In this document: positions 23,768 to 36,214 of the stretch, piece by piece
Layout of the letters: each line of letters begins with the position of its first letter
Numbering within the stretch: the stretch's first letter is position 1
Assembly: GCF_023065955.2 (NCBI RefSeq)
Contig: NW_026622875.1
Coordinates: 12,689,001-12,753,000 of the forward strand
DNA: 64,000 nt
Direction of reading: 5' to 3'
From: Ursus arctos
Taxonomy: Eukaryota; Chordata; Mammalia; Carnivora; Ursidae
The notes under the pieces: generated by a model
What the model was told of the DNA's origin: nothing
The model's database searches: none
What the model saw: only the letters and a program-made list of their open reading frames with translations
Made by a program: the position numbers and the translations under genes

Positions 23768-24070
23768 TAAATATATATATATAAAATATACCGATTATAT
23801 ATAAATATATAATATATTATTTATAAAAATATATATTATATATGTATCATATATTAATAATTAAATATATATGGCAAATGTGTATAGCATATATATTTAT
23901 ATATTATATATAATATATATTAAATATATATATAAAATATACCAATTATATATGACTATATAATATATATTATTTATAAATTATATGTATTATATATGTA
24001 TCATCTATTAATAAATAGATATATATGGCAAATGTGTGTAGCAAATTTTATATACATATTATTTATTATA
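23768..24070. repeat. AT-rich block with a tandem duplication of about 150 bp
   Basis: Two copies follow one another: 23768-23888 and about 23920-24042. Landmarks 'aaaatatacc' plus gatt/aatt and 'atatatggcaaatgtgt' plus a/g recur at an offset of 151-154 bp. The rest is (TA)n. Differences between copies show the duplication is not brand new. Confidence 0.85.
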
Positions 24071-24120
24071 CAATTATATATACACATATGATTATATATA
24101 AGTATGTATACACATACATA

Positions 24121-25510
24121 GTCCAAGGTTATTTTTCCATCGAGTGTGCGTCTGTGGCAGAACCTGGGCTAGGTGCATTGGGGAACACAAGAGTGACTTC
24201 AAGGAGTCCCCTGCCTCATTTTTAGAATACTTAATTTGAAACAAAAACAATATTGTGACATTTTCTTCCTCACCTTTGCCTCATTTTCCCCTTGGAATCA
24301 TGAAATAAATATTTCTTGTAAACAGCTGATAGTTAAACAAATATATACAGAAATGACTCCTTGAAAATTCCGCAGTTCTTTTGGGGAGCACACACAGATT
24401 CTCTCTCTATAAGAAGTTATGAATAATAGCGATATAAAGCACTATGTGATATATTCCCGGAACGTCTAGAAATCCTCCCTTTCTCTGCAAGTATCCATCC
24501 ACTCACAAGCATTGAAGGGCGAGTCTCTCCTGTTCGGACGCAGCAGACAGGCACGTGGCGCTGTGTGACTACAGCTGGGCAGGACAGGAGTCACCACAAG
24601 GATTCAGGGGCTTTGAGAACCTTGCTTCCTTCTCTTCCCTGTGGTGCCACAGCTCTGCACTCAAAATCTCGGTCCATGGCTTCACGTTTAAGACAGAAGA
24701 AAATCATATGCCTTAACCCCCAACTACAATAAATTTATTTTTAAATGTCTTCATACAGGAACACTAAAGCTGTCTGTTTAGGCCAAAAGGGAGAGAAAGT
24801 TATATAAAATAAATGTTGGGTGTCAATTTATTTTATTCCTGGTCTCCTTCAGGCATTTACCTGTTAAGTGTAGAATAATAAAATATCTGTACAAATGGAA
24901 AACATGATTCATGATTAAGATCATTAAGTTTGAACTGATAATGATTCTGTTTCAATGTCTTGTTGTTGCTTTTAAGGAGCTAAATGATAAATGGCTTGAA
25001 ATTGTGTAGCTTGTTTGAATTATGAAGTTTAAGAGTATTATTTCTATCATCACATAAATAATTGCCACATAGTCCTCAGAGGGAAAATTCTGTGCATCTA
25101 GATTTGCACCTGTCTTAGTTTAATTTAAAGTTACATATTGCATTAGATGTAATCATAATAGCAAATGAAATAGTCTCTTCATAGCATTTATCGTACTATC
25201 ATTTATACTGTTTTGTTCTTAAATTTCTGGCAGTTTAATGTATTCCATTTCAAACTGTGCAAGTACCATAAAGAAAAAAAATGAAACATAAAATGAGTTG
25301 TCTTAACTTTGGCAATAAATGCTTCGTAACTTCCGTATAGGATTGGTTAAAATGAACTAGCAAAAAGAGGTTGCATTGTTGTCCTTACAAAAGTTCTTAT
25401 CTAAGAGAGAAAGAAATGTCCCTTAAAAATCTTTCTCTGTTCCTGTGTATCCAGAAACCTAAACTGGCATAATCTTAGGGAGTCACGTTGGTGGCCCTAT
25501 CAGGGTCAAG
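24121..25510. other. Intergenic, no gene seen
   Basis: A slightly GC-richer piece lies at 24.48-24.66 kb and the rest is AT-rich. No frame, tRNA or repeat is assigned. Confidence 0.4.
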
Positions 25511-25525
25511 AAATAGGAGTGTTCT

Positions 25526-25910
25526 TTTTCTTTTCTCTCTCTTTTTTTTTTTTTATGTTCTGTTAGCCACTGTATAGTAAATCATTAGTTTTTCATGTAG
25601 TGTTCAATGACTCAATAGTTGCTTATAACACCCAGTGCTCATCACAACATGTGCCCTCCTTAAGACCTTGTTACCCCATCCCCCCACGCACCTCCCCTCT
25701 GAAACCCTCAGTTTGTTTCCTGGGGTCCAGAGTCTCTCATAGTTCATCTACCTCTCTGATCTCTCCCCCTTCAGGTTTCCCTCCCTCCCCCTAAGGTCCT
25801 ACCTGCTATTGCTTATGTTCCACATATGAGTGAAACCATATGATAATTTTCTTGCATAGACATGGATGGAAATGGAGGGGATTATGCTAAGTGAAATAAG
25901 TCAAACAGAG
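25526..25910 (-). mobile_element. Young LINE-1 3' end with 5' inversion
   Basis: 25541-25845 is carnivore L1 3' UTR on the minus strand, with a T-run (its poly(A)) at about 25541-25554. At about 25846 the orientation flips: 25850-25910 ('acatggatggaaatggaggg', 'gctaagtgaaataagtcaaa') is the adjacent upstream L1 sequence in plus orientation. A perfect 13-bp duplication, ataggagtgttct, lies at 25513-25525 and 25911-25923. Confidence 0.9.
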
Positions 25911-25923
25911 ATAGGAGTGTTCT

Positions 25924-27919
25924 ATTGTGAAGAATTGGCACACTCTTTGTCTTAAAGGGAGAAATTAAGCCCATGCTTAATTTCAAAAGCATTCCCAGAA
26001 TAAAGTGATTCCACCATCCTATGTCCTCTGTTATAGACAAAGGGGACAAATGCTTGGGATTTTCTAATCCCAATGAATGCGTCCTCCCTATCTCCATGAT
26101 GGCTCAGGCCAGTCATGTGATGACAGATGCTAAGAACATGAATCATGTGTCCATGCCACCTCTCAATGGCCTTTGTCTTTACAAACATGACATTGGGTCA
26201 TATTTAGTTGTAAGACAGAGGAAATTTCAGATTTATAATAAGTCAGAAAGATAATTCAAACTAGCTAACGTGTCTCTAAAACAATGTCTATATGTCTATA
26301 ACAGAAGATGTAACATAGTTCCCATGTACCAGAGGTCAAGCCTTAAATGAAGGAAAATTTCAAATTCTGTATTAAAGATAATTATACTAAACAGAATGCA
26401 CTTAATTATAGTGTTTCTTTTTTGGACTTGCGTTTTTCCTCTGAGATTTAAAGGTCCCTGAGATACAATGTTTACAGGCTAAAAATGGGGGCTTTTGATA
26501 ATGTCCGTGATAAAGACCCCTTGAGGCCTACAACATTTTGTTGTTACAGGTAGAATACCTTCGTGAGTTGTTCTCCATACTACCACTCACATAGTACTAC
26601 TATTCATCAATAGTTAAAATTTTGCGTGATGGTTTCAAAGATCTTTTAGTCACTTCCATTTTTATGTTCTCTATAGATCTTCTTTCACAAAGCTTATTTT
26701 CTTGTGTCTCATAATTGTTGTGTCTCCATGTCCTATGACAGCCAGTTCCCTGACCTCTTATATTTTTAAATTCCCACAGCTCACAATTCAATGATACTCT
26801 TTCTCCAAGGTCATGTGCTCTGAGTCCCCTTTACCCTCTCAAACCTCTCGGACCAGAGTTCTATGTAAGGCAAGCTATGAAGAGGCTTTCTTGAATCAGT
26901 GAACTAATGATGTATATTGCAGACTATTTGTGGATGGGCAAAATCTTTAGGAGTAAGTGTAACTTAGAAAACACATTAATTTTTCTATACTAAATTGCAT
27001 CATCTTTCTCACAACCCTCCATAAATAGGAAAGTGCCACCTTCCACATAGATTTGGTAATAAATCAATTAATGATATGTTTAAATTATCCCTGTTATGGT
27101 TAAGTATTATGTCAGTTGTTTCAAGGTAAGGAGAGGTGAATCAAATAAAAATGACTTAATAATGTATTTGAAACTCAGTCATCTCCCAGGAACCACAGAG
27201 GTATGAGCGTGAGGATGTAGCTAGCCTCTTAATGTGAGGCTTCACCTCTCCCACCTTTCCTCAAAGACTCGCTGACATGTGGAATATTAAATGTAGGACT
27301 TAGAAAAATGTGAAATTATGTGACTCTTAGTTTTTTAGCACACTGCATTTTATGTTTCTTTATTAAACTTTACGTGACATTATGTTAGAAGGGCTTGCAG
27401 CAAAACTGTGCTTAGTGATGCCTTTTCTTGGGTTTCTAAGAGGAGGATTAGATTAAGTGGTATATAATTGTGTAATCCATGAAATAAACATGGATTACAT
27501 GTTTCATTATTAATAAACATGGATTCATGGCAGGCCAACTCTGAAATGAGGAATATACGTATCTGAGTTCAAAGTACATGAGTGTGATATGAACTTCTCT
27601 GTAATATCATCACCCTAATCTTTTTAAAGTAGAATCTATAATATTTTATTGAGCATATGTGGTAATGATATTAGAGCCCTTTGGGGGATTATAGAAAACA
27701 GAGAACACCAGCTAGATAGATGACTTTACCCACAGTATTCTAGTCAGGGCATATCTTGGTCCAAAAGAGGCTTATTTTCAGGAAGTAATTACAGATAAGA
27801 ATATAGATGCAAGTATAGTTAGGCCTCACTAAGAACCTGAAATGTTAAAGGTCAGCAATTAATGAATCAAAGCTAGTTTTTCTTTCTCTCTAGGTATCTA
27901 TATTTGTCTGTCTAATCTA
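25924..27919. other. Intergenic, no gene seen
   Basis: About 2 kb without recognisable repeats except a short perfect hairpin at 27471-27499. The overlapping opposite-strand frames at 25.9-26.25 kb are not credible proteins. Confidence 0.4.
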
Positions 27920-27925
27920 GCTATC

Positions 27926-27964
<39 letters not shown>

Positions 27965-27998
27965 ATCTATCATCTATCTATCTATCATCTATCATCTC
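27920..27998. repeat. (TATC)n microsatellite, interrupted
   Basis: A long tatc run with several 'tatcatc' interruptions near its 3' side; probably length-variable. Confidence 0.9.
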
Positions 27999-28414
27999 TC
28001 AGTATTTGCTCCACCATCTTTTCTTTCTATGTGGCTGAGAATGGTCATGGTAGCCACGAAAACTGCATATTCCTTCAGCACAATTTCCTTAGGCTAATTA
28101 GCTCATTCCCAATATTTGAAAGAGGGGTCTAACTTTCCAAGCCCAACTTTTCCAGCTAGGTCTATGGGTCTTGAGTAAGGAATAGGCAGACGGTACATGC
28201 TGAATGAAGTTTTCCTTAGAAAGGGATTTAAATGGAAAGTAGTGAATGGCACCTCTTATAAGCCTTAATCACAATATGCCTAAAACTAGAATCATCTTTC
28301 TCTTCTCCACACCCTTCCTCAATCATGTCCACACTGTATCTGTCTTCTTTGTATCCCTGTCTTCAAGAACGGCGTCATTGTTTATCTAGTTATCTAATCA
28401 AAAAAGATTGGAGA

Positions 28415-28598
28415 GGGGCACCTGGGTGGCACAGTCAGTTAGGTGGCCAACTCTTGGTTCCAGCTCATGTCATGATCTCAGGGTTGTAAGATCGAGCCCC
28501 GTGTCAGGCTCTGTGCTCAGCCCAGAGTTTGCTTAGGTTTCTCCCTCTTCCCTGCTCTCTCTCTCAAATAAATAAAAAAGTCCTTAAAGAAAAAAAAA
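28415..28598 (+). mobile_element. CAN-SINE, older copy
   Basis: Head 'ggggcacctgggtggcacag', then 'gatctcagggttgtaagatc', then a (CT)n and 'caaataaataaaaaa' tail. No perfect target duplication is left. Confidence 0.93.
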
Positions 28599-28699
28599 TG
28601 ATAGGAGATACAGTTGACTTTCCTTCTTTATCGCCACGTACCCGATCAGTTCTTAACAGCTGATGATACACTGATTTTATGATACAAGTGACATTCGCT

Positions 28700-28885
28700 T
28701 GCTAGAACTTTATATATATTATTTTCATTCAATTTCAGAAAAAGTACAAATTTTATATAGTATCCACATTTTATAGATGAAGAAACAGAGACTTAGAGCA
28801 GTTAAATAACTTATTCAAAGTGACCTATGGAATAAAAGACAGAAGTGGGTTTTTAGTATAGGCACTCTGACTCTGGAAATATCCT
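28700..28885 (-). mobile_element. MIR relic
   Basis: The plus strand shows 'ccacattttatagatgaaga' followed by 'aacagagacttagagcagtt' and 'aggcactctgactctgg', the reverse complement of MIR. Confidence 0.75.
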
Positions 28886-30589
28886 TGTCCTCATCTAACA
28901 GGAGATTAGAGTATCTGTAACCAGGATAGTCAGGGAACCTTGGACTTACTGCAGTTATTTTACCCCTAATGTTAATCCTTTAAAGGGTAAGTTACTTATT
29001 AATTCCTACCTTAATCAACAGCCAAGGAGTGAACTGGATAGTGATAAAAAGAATGACTATTCCTTTCTTATGTCTGAATTATTTCTTGACTCCATTCTCT
29101 TTTCTAGCCAGGAATCTTACCTTCCCTGGTACCCAAATGCCTGGCTCAGTTCAACGCTTGGGCCTCTGCATTACGGGGTGTCGAAATGACAAGTTTAAAT
29201 ACATCTATCCTTACTTAAGCATACTCATGAGTACCACTACCTTAAGTATGCTTAAGTATACTCATGAGTACCACTACCTAGAAATAAAACATAAAGAAAG
29301 AGGCACAACTTATTGTGCACAACTCTTTCCCATATTTTAAAGAAATTTTGGATGTAGGAGCAGGGAATTGTTTCTATTCTTTCCTGCTGTCATTTTGGTT
29401 TTATTGTTATAATTTATCTTTTTTTCTTTATCCATCTCAGGCCCTATTTCAGATTTGATTAATTGCTGCAATATTTTCTTCAATATTTAGAATAGAACAG
29501 TCTTTATTCTTTACAAATATTGGCTCATGATAATTGTGTGTTCCAATGTCTTCATGAGTATGTGTTTGTATATGAGTGTGGAGGTTAAGAAAGAGTGTAA
29601 ATTGCTAACTTAACTTGAATAATAAGCAACTAATTATTGTATTTCTGTTCTTGTGACTTTGATGGCTAAAGCTGTAATTTATTTGATGTTGCTTTCTGGT
29701 CAGATTCATATAGAAATCTATAAACCATTTTGCAGTGTCCCACTTTCTGATTCATTTTACGGTAATATATTTACAGAGAGTTGGGAGTGTATGTGTACAA
29801 AGTGTTTTCCAGTCAACATTATAGGACCTTGATTTGTGATCTCTGCTACTAATTTTCTAGAAAAAAAATGTAATTTTCTTTATTGGCCACCATTTTGTAC
29901 TGTGCTCTTAACACTTCTTACTTCTGATCAATTCAAAACTTGGCCTTCCCTCTCACTGTTTGTTTGTTTGTTTTGTTGTATAATTTTGTTAAGGCATAAA
30001 ACACTCTGATGTATAAGTACTCAGTTTATTGTTTTCATTGTTAAGGTTCTAGAGCACTTCCCATAGGAAGAGTACATAATTAGAGTCCAATAAATGTTAC
30101 ATGAGTTAAAGGGAAGCACTATTATACTGAATGAATCTTATGCTTATTTTCCTTTTTCATATTTTTAAAAATATTTTCCTTTCTTCTTAGAAGTTTTATA
30201 ATTAAACTCTAGGGTATATTCATTAGGAGTTCTAAGGGGCACGCGATACATGTCAGCAAATTTTATTGCTTTTAAAGCATTCCACATTTTTGTTTCTGGA
30301 TTCTAAAAAAAAAAGAAGAAGAAGAAGGGAAACTTGGACCCAAACATTTTGTATCAACTATAACAGCATTCTAAGCAACTTTTGTGCTGGGCTTTCATCT
30401 CTGTGGTTAAAAAAATAAATAAATAAATTACATATTTAAATTATTTGGTAAATATCCTACTTAATTCCTTAATTAAAAACAAATTTGTTTCTGTTGGTCT
30501 TGTTTTATAATGGGTGATTATAAGAAATAATAAATTATGTTTAAAAAAATGCCAATTTTTAATTCACTCCCCAAAGTACGGCAGTTTAT
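28886..30589. other. Intergenic, no gene seen
   Basis: It contains a small tandem duplication at 29214-29278. The 103-codon frame at 29029-29340 spans that duplication and matches nothing I know. The rest is AT-rich. Confidence 0.4.
29214..29278. repeat. Short tandem duplication, 37-bp period
   Basis: A 28-base unit beginning cttaag(c/t)atactcatgag is present at 29214-29241 and 29251-29278 with one mismatch and a 9-base spacer ttaagtatg. The unit contains the palindrome ctcatgag. Confidence 0.9.
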
Positions 30590-30992
30590 CAGAGATTATT
30601 GCAGTGAGGATGATGGTAGCTTCTACCAGATTGGTAGTGATAGCAACTATGAGAAATATTTTTGGGATTACGGGGATAATTTTGAAAATGAAGCCAACTG
30701 GATTTACTGATGAAATATATGTGAGATGAAAGGGAAAGAGGTAGAAAAGATTAATACAAGATTTTTGGCCTAAGTAACTGGAAGGAAAAATTCCACATGG
30801 TTTGGAAGACTATAGGAACAGCTGTTTTTAATCTTGTTATATTTGATTGCCTACTAGATATGTCAAATTGCCAACTGTATATATGTTTCTGGGACTCAGG
30901 AGAGAGAACTAGGTGGGAAATATAGAAATAAGTGGGAGATACAAGTCTGAAGCCACCAGAACATAGATGGTAAGTAAAACCATCTTAAAAGA
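30590..30992 (+). mobile_element. Ancient interspersed repeat, left part
   Basis: 'tgcctactagatatgtcaaa', 'gggactcaggagagagaact' and 'cagaacatagatggtaagta' match an old dispersed repeat I recognise by wording but cannot name. It resumes at 31692 after an inserted L1. The frame at 30514-30729 is within it and is not a gene. Confidence 0.5.
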
Positions 30993-31691
30993 TCATCTGA
31001 GTGAATTACCGTGCGATCCAACGATTCCACTTCTGGGTATATATCCAAAGGAAATGAAATGACTATCTTGAAGAGATATCTGCACTCCTATGTTTATTGC
31101 AGCACTGTTTACAATAGCCAAGACGTGGAAACAACCTAAGTATCCAGTAACAGACAAATAGATAAAGAAAATGGGATATATGTATATGTATATACACATA
31201 GATAGATAATTCAGCCATAAAAAAAGAAGGAAATCCTACCATTTACAACAACATGGATGAAACTTCAGGGCATTAGGCTAAGTGAAATAAGTCAGGCAGA
31301 GAAAGACAAATACTGTATGATATCACTTACACGTGGAATCTGAAAAAACTGAACTCATATAAATAAAGAACAGATTGGTGGTTAGCAGGGGCAGGGAGTG
31401 GAGAATGGGGGAAATGAGTGAAAGTGGTAAAAGAATTCGAACTTCCAGTTACAAGATGACTCAGTTCTGGGAATGTAATGTGCAGCATGTCGACAATACT
31501 GTATTGCATATTTGACGTTTCTGAGAGTAGATTTTAATAGTCCTCATCACACACACACAAAATTGTAACTATGTGAGGTGATATATATGTCAACTAATCT
31601 TATTGTGGTAAACATTTTGCAATATATACATATTTCAAATCATTATGGCATACACCTTAAACTCACACAATGTCTCAATAAAGCTAGGGGG
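30993..31691 (+). mobile_element. LINE-1 (L1M type) 3' end inserted in an older repeat
   Basis: Typical order: 'aacgattccacttctgggta', 'tgtttattgcagcactgttt', 'acaacatggatgaaacttca', 'gctaagtgaaataagtcagg', 'gtatgatatcacttacacgt', ending 'gtctcaataaagctaggggg'. Flanks 'taaaagatcatct' (30987-30999) and 'taaaagaccatcc' (31695-31707) look like its diverged duplication. Confidence 0.9.
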
Positions 31692-32060
31692 AATAAAAGA
31701 CCATCCAAGGACTAAAAAGGACAGATCATGGACTGAAATCTGAGGTGTGCCAACATTTAAAAGTTGAAGAATGGGAGAAATGACTAGCAAAGGAGACTGA
31801 AAAAGCCAGAAAAGTAGGACTGAGTATTAAGTTCCACATTCCAAAAGCAGATCATCAACTGATATGATTCCTACCGATAAGACAGGTAAGATACAATTGG
31901 CTGAATTCCCTGCTACAGTTAGCAGTATGGAGCCATCTGTGACACACTCAAGAGTATTTTGATGGACTTGTGGAGTAATATACAAATTGCAGTGGATATA
32001 AGAGAGGATAAATGGAAAGGAATTGGAGCCTAGTATTAACACTTGTGAGAATTTCCTTTA
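31692..32060 (+). mobile_element. Ancient interspersed repeat, right part
   Basis: Continues the 30590 repeat: 'ggtgtgccaacatttaaaag', 'gactagcaaaggagactgaa'. The continuity across the L1 shows the order of insertions. Confidence 0.5.
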
Positions 32061-32111
32061 AAGGAAAACAGAACTATGGTTGTAGCTGGAAGACAGCATG
32101 GTCTACTGCAA

Positions 32112-32201
32112 GGCTTCCTTCCTTCCTTCCATCCTTCCTTTCTTCCTTCCTGCCTGCCTGCCTGCCTTCCTGCCTTCCTGCCTTCCTGCTTTCCTTTCTT
32201 T
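32112..32201. repeat. Polypyrimidine tract (TTCC/TGCC)n
   Basis: Strand-asymmetric C/T-only run of ttcc units changing into tgcc and ttcctgcc units. The open frame across it (a Leu/Pro/Ser string) is an artefact of the repeat. Confidence 0.9.
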
Positions 32202-33890
32202 TAATGTAAGAAATAATAGTGCTTGAATATTGAGGAGGAAAATTCAATAGACAAGGAAAGGTTTATTAATGCAGTGTTTCAAAGCAATGGCTTTGTTAGG
32301 CAAGAGGGAATAGAATCTATAGAAGGCTCAGTTTTATGTAAGAACACATAGTTACAAAGTGAAAGGTAGAGTGTTTGGAAATAATGTAGATATGCTGGTA
32401 GACAAGGTAGTGGAGAATGTTGAGAAGTCCTCTTTCATTTGCTTCAGTGAAATAGGTGGTCTATTATAGTGAAGAGAAGTGTGTGTGTCAGAGGTCTGAG
32501 GAGAAAAGAAAAGGTGTGAAGTAGGTGTTTATGTACAAGGCAATGCCAACGTGATAGGGAAGAGTGTGGGATTTCTGCGTAGTTTTAAGGGTCCTCTTGG
32601 TTTTAGTTGCTAAGAGTCAGCATAATTGTTTGCTTTTCTCCAGGCTCAGTTGGCTGTGAATGTGGAAGCAGAGTTGGATTTAACTACAATTAAGGTTGTG
32701 CCAGGTAAGTGTGGGAGTGAGAGGGAGGAGCAAGCAATTTAGAGTTCCTCCAATGGAAGGACTAAAATGATAGACCATGGAATCTAAGCTGGGAGAACAA
32801 AGAAGTAAGGGCATTAATTCAGTGAAAGAGGAAAAATAAGCAATTAATCCTAATAAATTCTTATGGCTTAATATCCTTGTAAGTTTGAAAAAGTGTTCAA
32901 GTTAGGATATCAATAGGGAATGATCTGAAAGACAGGAGAGAGCAGTTAGGGAGTGGAGTATCAAGAGTTGAGTTTATGAAGAAAAAGCAGTCACTGGTAA
33001 TGAAAAATCTAGGGTGTAACCAACACAAGAATGAGTGGCCAAGACCTGGTGTAGGACATACCATTGTAAGAGAGGACAAAAAACCTGAGTTGAAAGAGTA
33101 TTGGACGAATCATCTAGGTAGATATTGCAATCCCAATTCGGAATGGAGAGTGTGGATAGAGTTATCAGTAATCCAGGAGCTTAAATCTGCAAGGAGAAAT
33201 GGGTAGTGGCTCAGAAGTCTATATTTGACAGCAATAAGGAGGGATAGTGGGTGGTTATAGTTTGGAGGCAGGGGCTTCAATGCTGGGGTTTTAAAGAAGA
33301 GAGAGGGATAATAGCCTGGAAGAGTCAGTGAAGAGCCACAGGATGCTTCCCTCATTTTTAGGTGCATTAGTATAAAAGAGGCACTGACTTCAAGGGCTAT
33401 AGGAAAATCAGCCCATGATGGAAGATAGGTTTTAGTTAGAGCAGGAAAATTAGAAACTTTCAGAGCAGAGTTTGAGGTTTGAGATAAAGGAGATTTTGCT
33501 ATTAATCAGCCATGGTTTCTGGAGGGAACAATAGAAAGATTCAAGGAGAAAGTGGGAGATGAGATAAGACAAGATGATATTCAGAGCCCCGAGTAGTTTA
33601 GAGTCTTGGGAGTCCTTGGGTTTCTCATGGTGATGGACATACACAGGGTGAAGAATGCAATTTGTGTCAACCAGTTAAGTGTAGGTGAGGATTGCAGGGA
33701 ATCTGGGCTTTCTGTCTAGGGGGAACATCATGGAAGTGAGAGGAGGCCAGTGAAATGGGAACACACAAAAAATGAAATACACAGTGTGGCAAAATCACGT
33801 GGGCCAGGTTAAGATTGAAGATAATAGTCATATATCATGAAGGCAGAGGGAACAATTGAAGTGTTAGAAATGACAGAATCATAATCACAT
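32202..33890 (+). other. G/A-rich sequence resembling an ancient repeat, no gene
   Basis: About 1.7 kb of purine-rich text, for example 'tgagttgaaagagtattgga' followed by 'cgaatcatctaggtagatat', that reads like an old dispersed repeat. I cannot assign the family. Opposite-strand frames between 32.9 and 33.6 kb are by-products of the purine bias. Confidence 0.35.
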
Positions 33891-33906
33891 TTGCATTTTT
33901 GAAAGA

Positions 33907-33970
33907 ATCTCTCTCTCTTTCCCAGTCTTTCTCTCTAATGCATGCGCACATGTGCGCACACACACACGCA
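33907..33970. repeat. Low complexity (CT)n and (CA)n
   Basis: tctctctctcttt followed by alternating gcgcaca / cacacaca. Confidence 0.75.
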
Positions 33971-34059
33971 ACTTCTTTTTCTACTTTTCTAATTTTGATT
34001 TTTATTTTCTCATACTTAAATCATTAGAATAATTTCACAAGATTCTTATTTCTAGCTCA

Positions 34060-34560
34060 ATTATCCTTCAAATATCTGAGTGCTAAGCAATTCTTTTTAT
34101 CAAAATCTTCCTCTACCATGAACTTTCAGCAGCTACCTAGTCTATGGGTTCAAATCTACACCCCCTAATTTCCAATTCAAGAAGCCTAGCCCACACATCC
34201 TACTCTATCCTTCTAGTCCACTGTGTTACTCTTCAGCAAACTTCTACTACACTTTAGACGGCACACTCTTTTTTTCCTTAATTCATGATACTTCTCCTCT
34301 TGGAATGCTCCCTCCAATACCTCCTGTCAAAACTCTATTTTTCAAGTTCCAAATCAAACCCCTACTTACTTTGTAACATCAGCTGGAGATAATATCTTCT
34401 GCCACTAAATTCCCAGCACATGTTAGTACCACTAATACAGTTACTAAATATAACCATAAGATACTATCCCAAAAAATCTGAGTTTTGACAATTAATAATG
34501 TATGGAAGTAGAAACTTTTGATGCTAAAGACCATATCTTATACATTAGCTGCCCATTACC
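34060..34560 (+). mobile_element. Possible L2 relic
   Basis: 'tcctcttggaatgctccctc' followed by 'aagttccaaatcaaacccct' resembles the L2 3' half. It is weak and diverged. Confidence 0.35.
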
Positions 34561-35540
34561 CCCTTGGCCGGCCTGCAGAATGTTTGGCATAAATACTATT
34601 TCAAAATATGTTTTAATAGGACTATAAGTAAGTTTATGGTGCTTATAGATGTGAGAACACTAGAATTTTACATCCTTTATTATAAATTTGGTGATTATAT
34701 AGATATTTCTTTTTTTTATTATATTCAGTTAGCCAGCAAATAGTATATGGATATTTCTTGATTTCTCAATTTTAGGTATTATCTTTTGACTAGCTTTTAA
34801 AAGGCAAGTAGATACAGTTTTACATATGATTAAACGCAATTATCTTCTTTCATCATCCCTACAAAATTAGATCATAATTTTTGTTAGATCTCCATTCAGT
34901 ATCTACTATATTGTTGCAGTGCATTCTCTAAATACATAAATTTCATTTCAGAAAGGTAAAACTTAATATTAAAAAGTGTACATCAAAGCCAAATTTTCAG
35001 GATAATAAAGAATAATACACATTTATTTATTGTGAATTGATTAACCTATAAAATAGTTAAATAAAATTATTTTTAAAACCTCTGAAGATACACACCAGAA
35101 ACCAAAGGATACACGAGTTATTTTTCAGATAAGCTTAAAATTCTGTAATTATACAATTACTCAATATAGGAAGTTAATATGAGAACTAATAAGAAATAGG
35201 TTTTGTATGGAGCTTATAAAAATAGTGAAATTGGTAAAATTACAATTTCACAATTTGATTGATATCATAGTTTCAAATACCATAGGAATTAACCATATAA
35301 TGAGATAATTAGATTAAAAGAAAGAAAAATAGAAATATAATAATCGGTTTGTTTAGCATTCCACTTCTAGGATACTGAAGCTTATATCAACAATAGATTG
35401 TAAAATTAATCTGATCAATTAATACATTGAATGGATTGACAGAGAAAAACAGTTTGATAATAATAAAGTGAGGTAAGTTTCTTTTCATTCATAAAAATCT
35501 AAAAACAAGCATTTTAAAAGATTCCTTACAACTACATGTA
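34561..35540. other. AT-rich intergenic, nothing recognised
   Basis: No frame, RNA or repeat is assigned. Confidence 0.4.
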
Positions 35541-35544
35541 CAAA

Positions 35545-35765
35545 TCTATTATGAAAAAATCAGAACAATGGTTGCTTCTGTGGCCGTGGGACTGAGATTT
35601 ACTGGAGAAGGGGCATAAGGGAACTTTTGGGGGGTGATGGTAATATTCGATATCTTGATAGGGGTAGGATTCACCCAGGTATATATTTGTTGGTACTCCA
35701 TGGATGATATATTTAAGACTTGTGCATTTCATTATATATAAATTTTGCCTCAAAGAAACCAGAAA
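35545..35765 (+). mobile_element. LINE-1 (L1M type) 3' fragment
   Basis: 'gggcataagggaacttttgg', 'gatatcttgataggggtagg' and 'gtgcatttcattatatataa' match an old L1 3' UTR in plus orientation. Confidence 0.75.
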
Positions 35766-36017
35766 CAATAATAACTACTATATCTGCGTTAGTGAAGCAC
35801 ATACTAAAATGTTGAGGGATGGAAAGTACTGCTGTCTGGAGTTGTGAAATGCATAAAAGAATAAGTTGGGTTGATGGAGAGAGAGAGAGAACAGGTAAAT
35901 GAAGAGAGAGCTAATGAATCAGGTGTAATGAGATGTGTACTGTTTAAATCTAGGTAGTGGGTGTGAGTATTCCCTGTGAATTTCTTTCAACTGTGTGGTG
36001 TATTTGAAAATGTTTAT

Positions 36018-36204
36018 GGGGTGCCTGGGTGGCTCAGTGGGTTAAGAGTCTGACTCTTGATTTTGGTTCCATTCTCAGGAGAGGGGTGGGTGTCTGCTTG
36101 AAGGATTCTCTCCCTCTACCCCTCCCCCTGCTCGCATGCTCTCTCTCTCTCTTTCTCTCTCTCAAATAAATAAATCTTAAAAAAAAAAAAAGAAAGAAAG
36201 AAAG
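36018..36204 (+). mobile_element. CAN-SINE with internal deletion
   Basis: Head 'ggggtgcctgggtggctcag', but the middle is shortened ('ctcaggagaggggtgggtgt'). (CT)n then 'caaataaataaatcttaaaa' and (gaaa)n. Ten-base duplication aaatgtttat at 36008-36017 and 36205-36214. Confidence 0.92.
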
Positions 36205-36214
36205 AAATGTTTAT

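Noticed and set aside
32012..32209. Leu/Pro/Ser-rich frame
   Set aside because: Direct translation of the polypyrimidine repeat.
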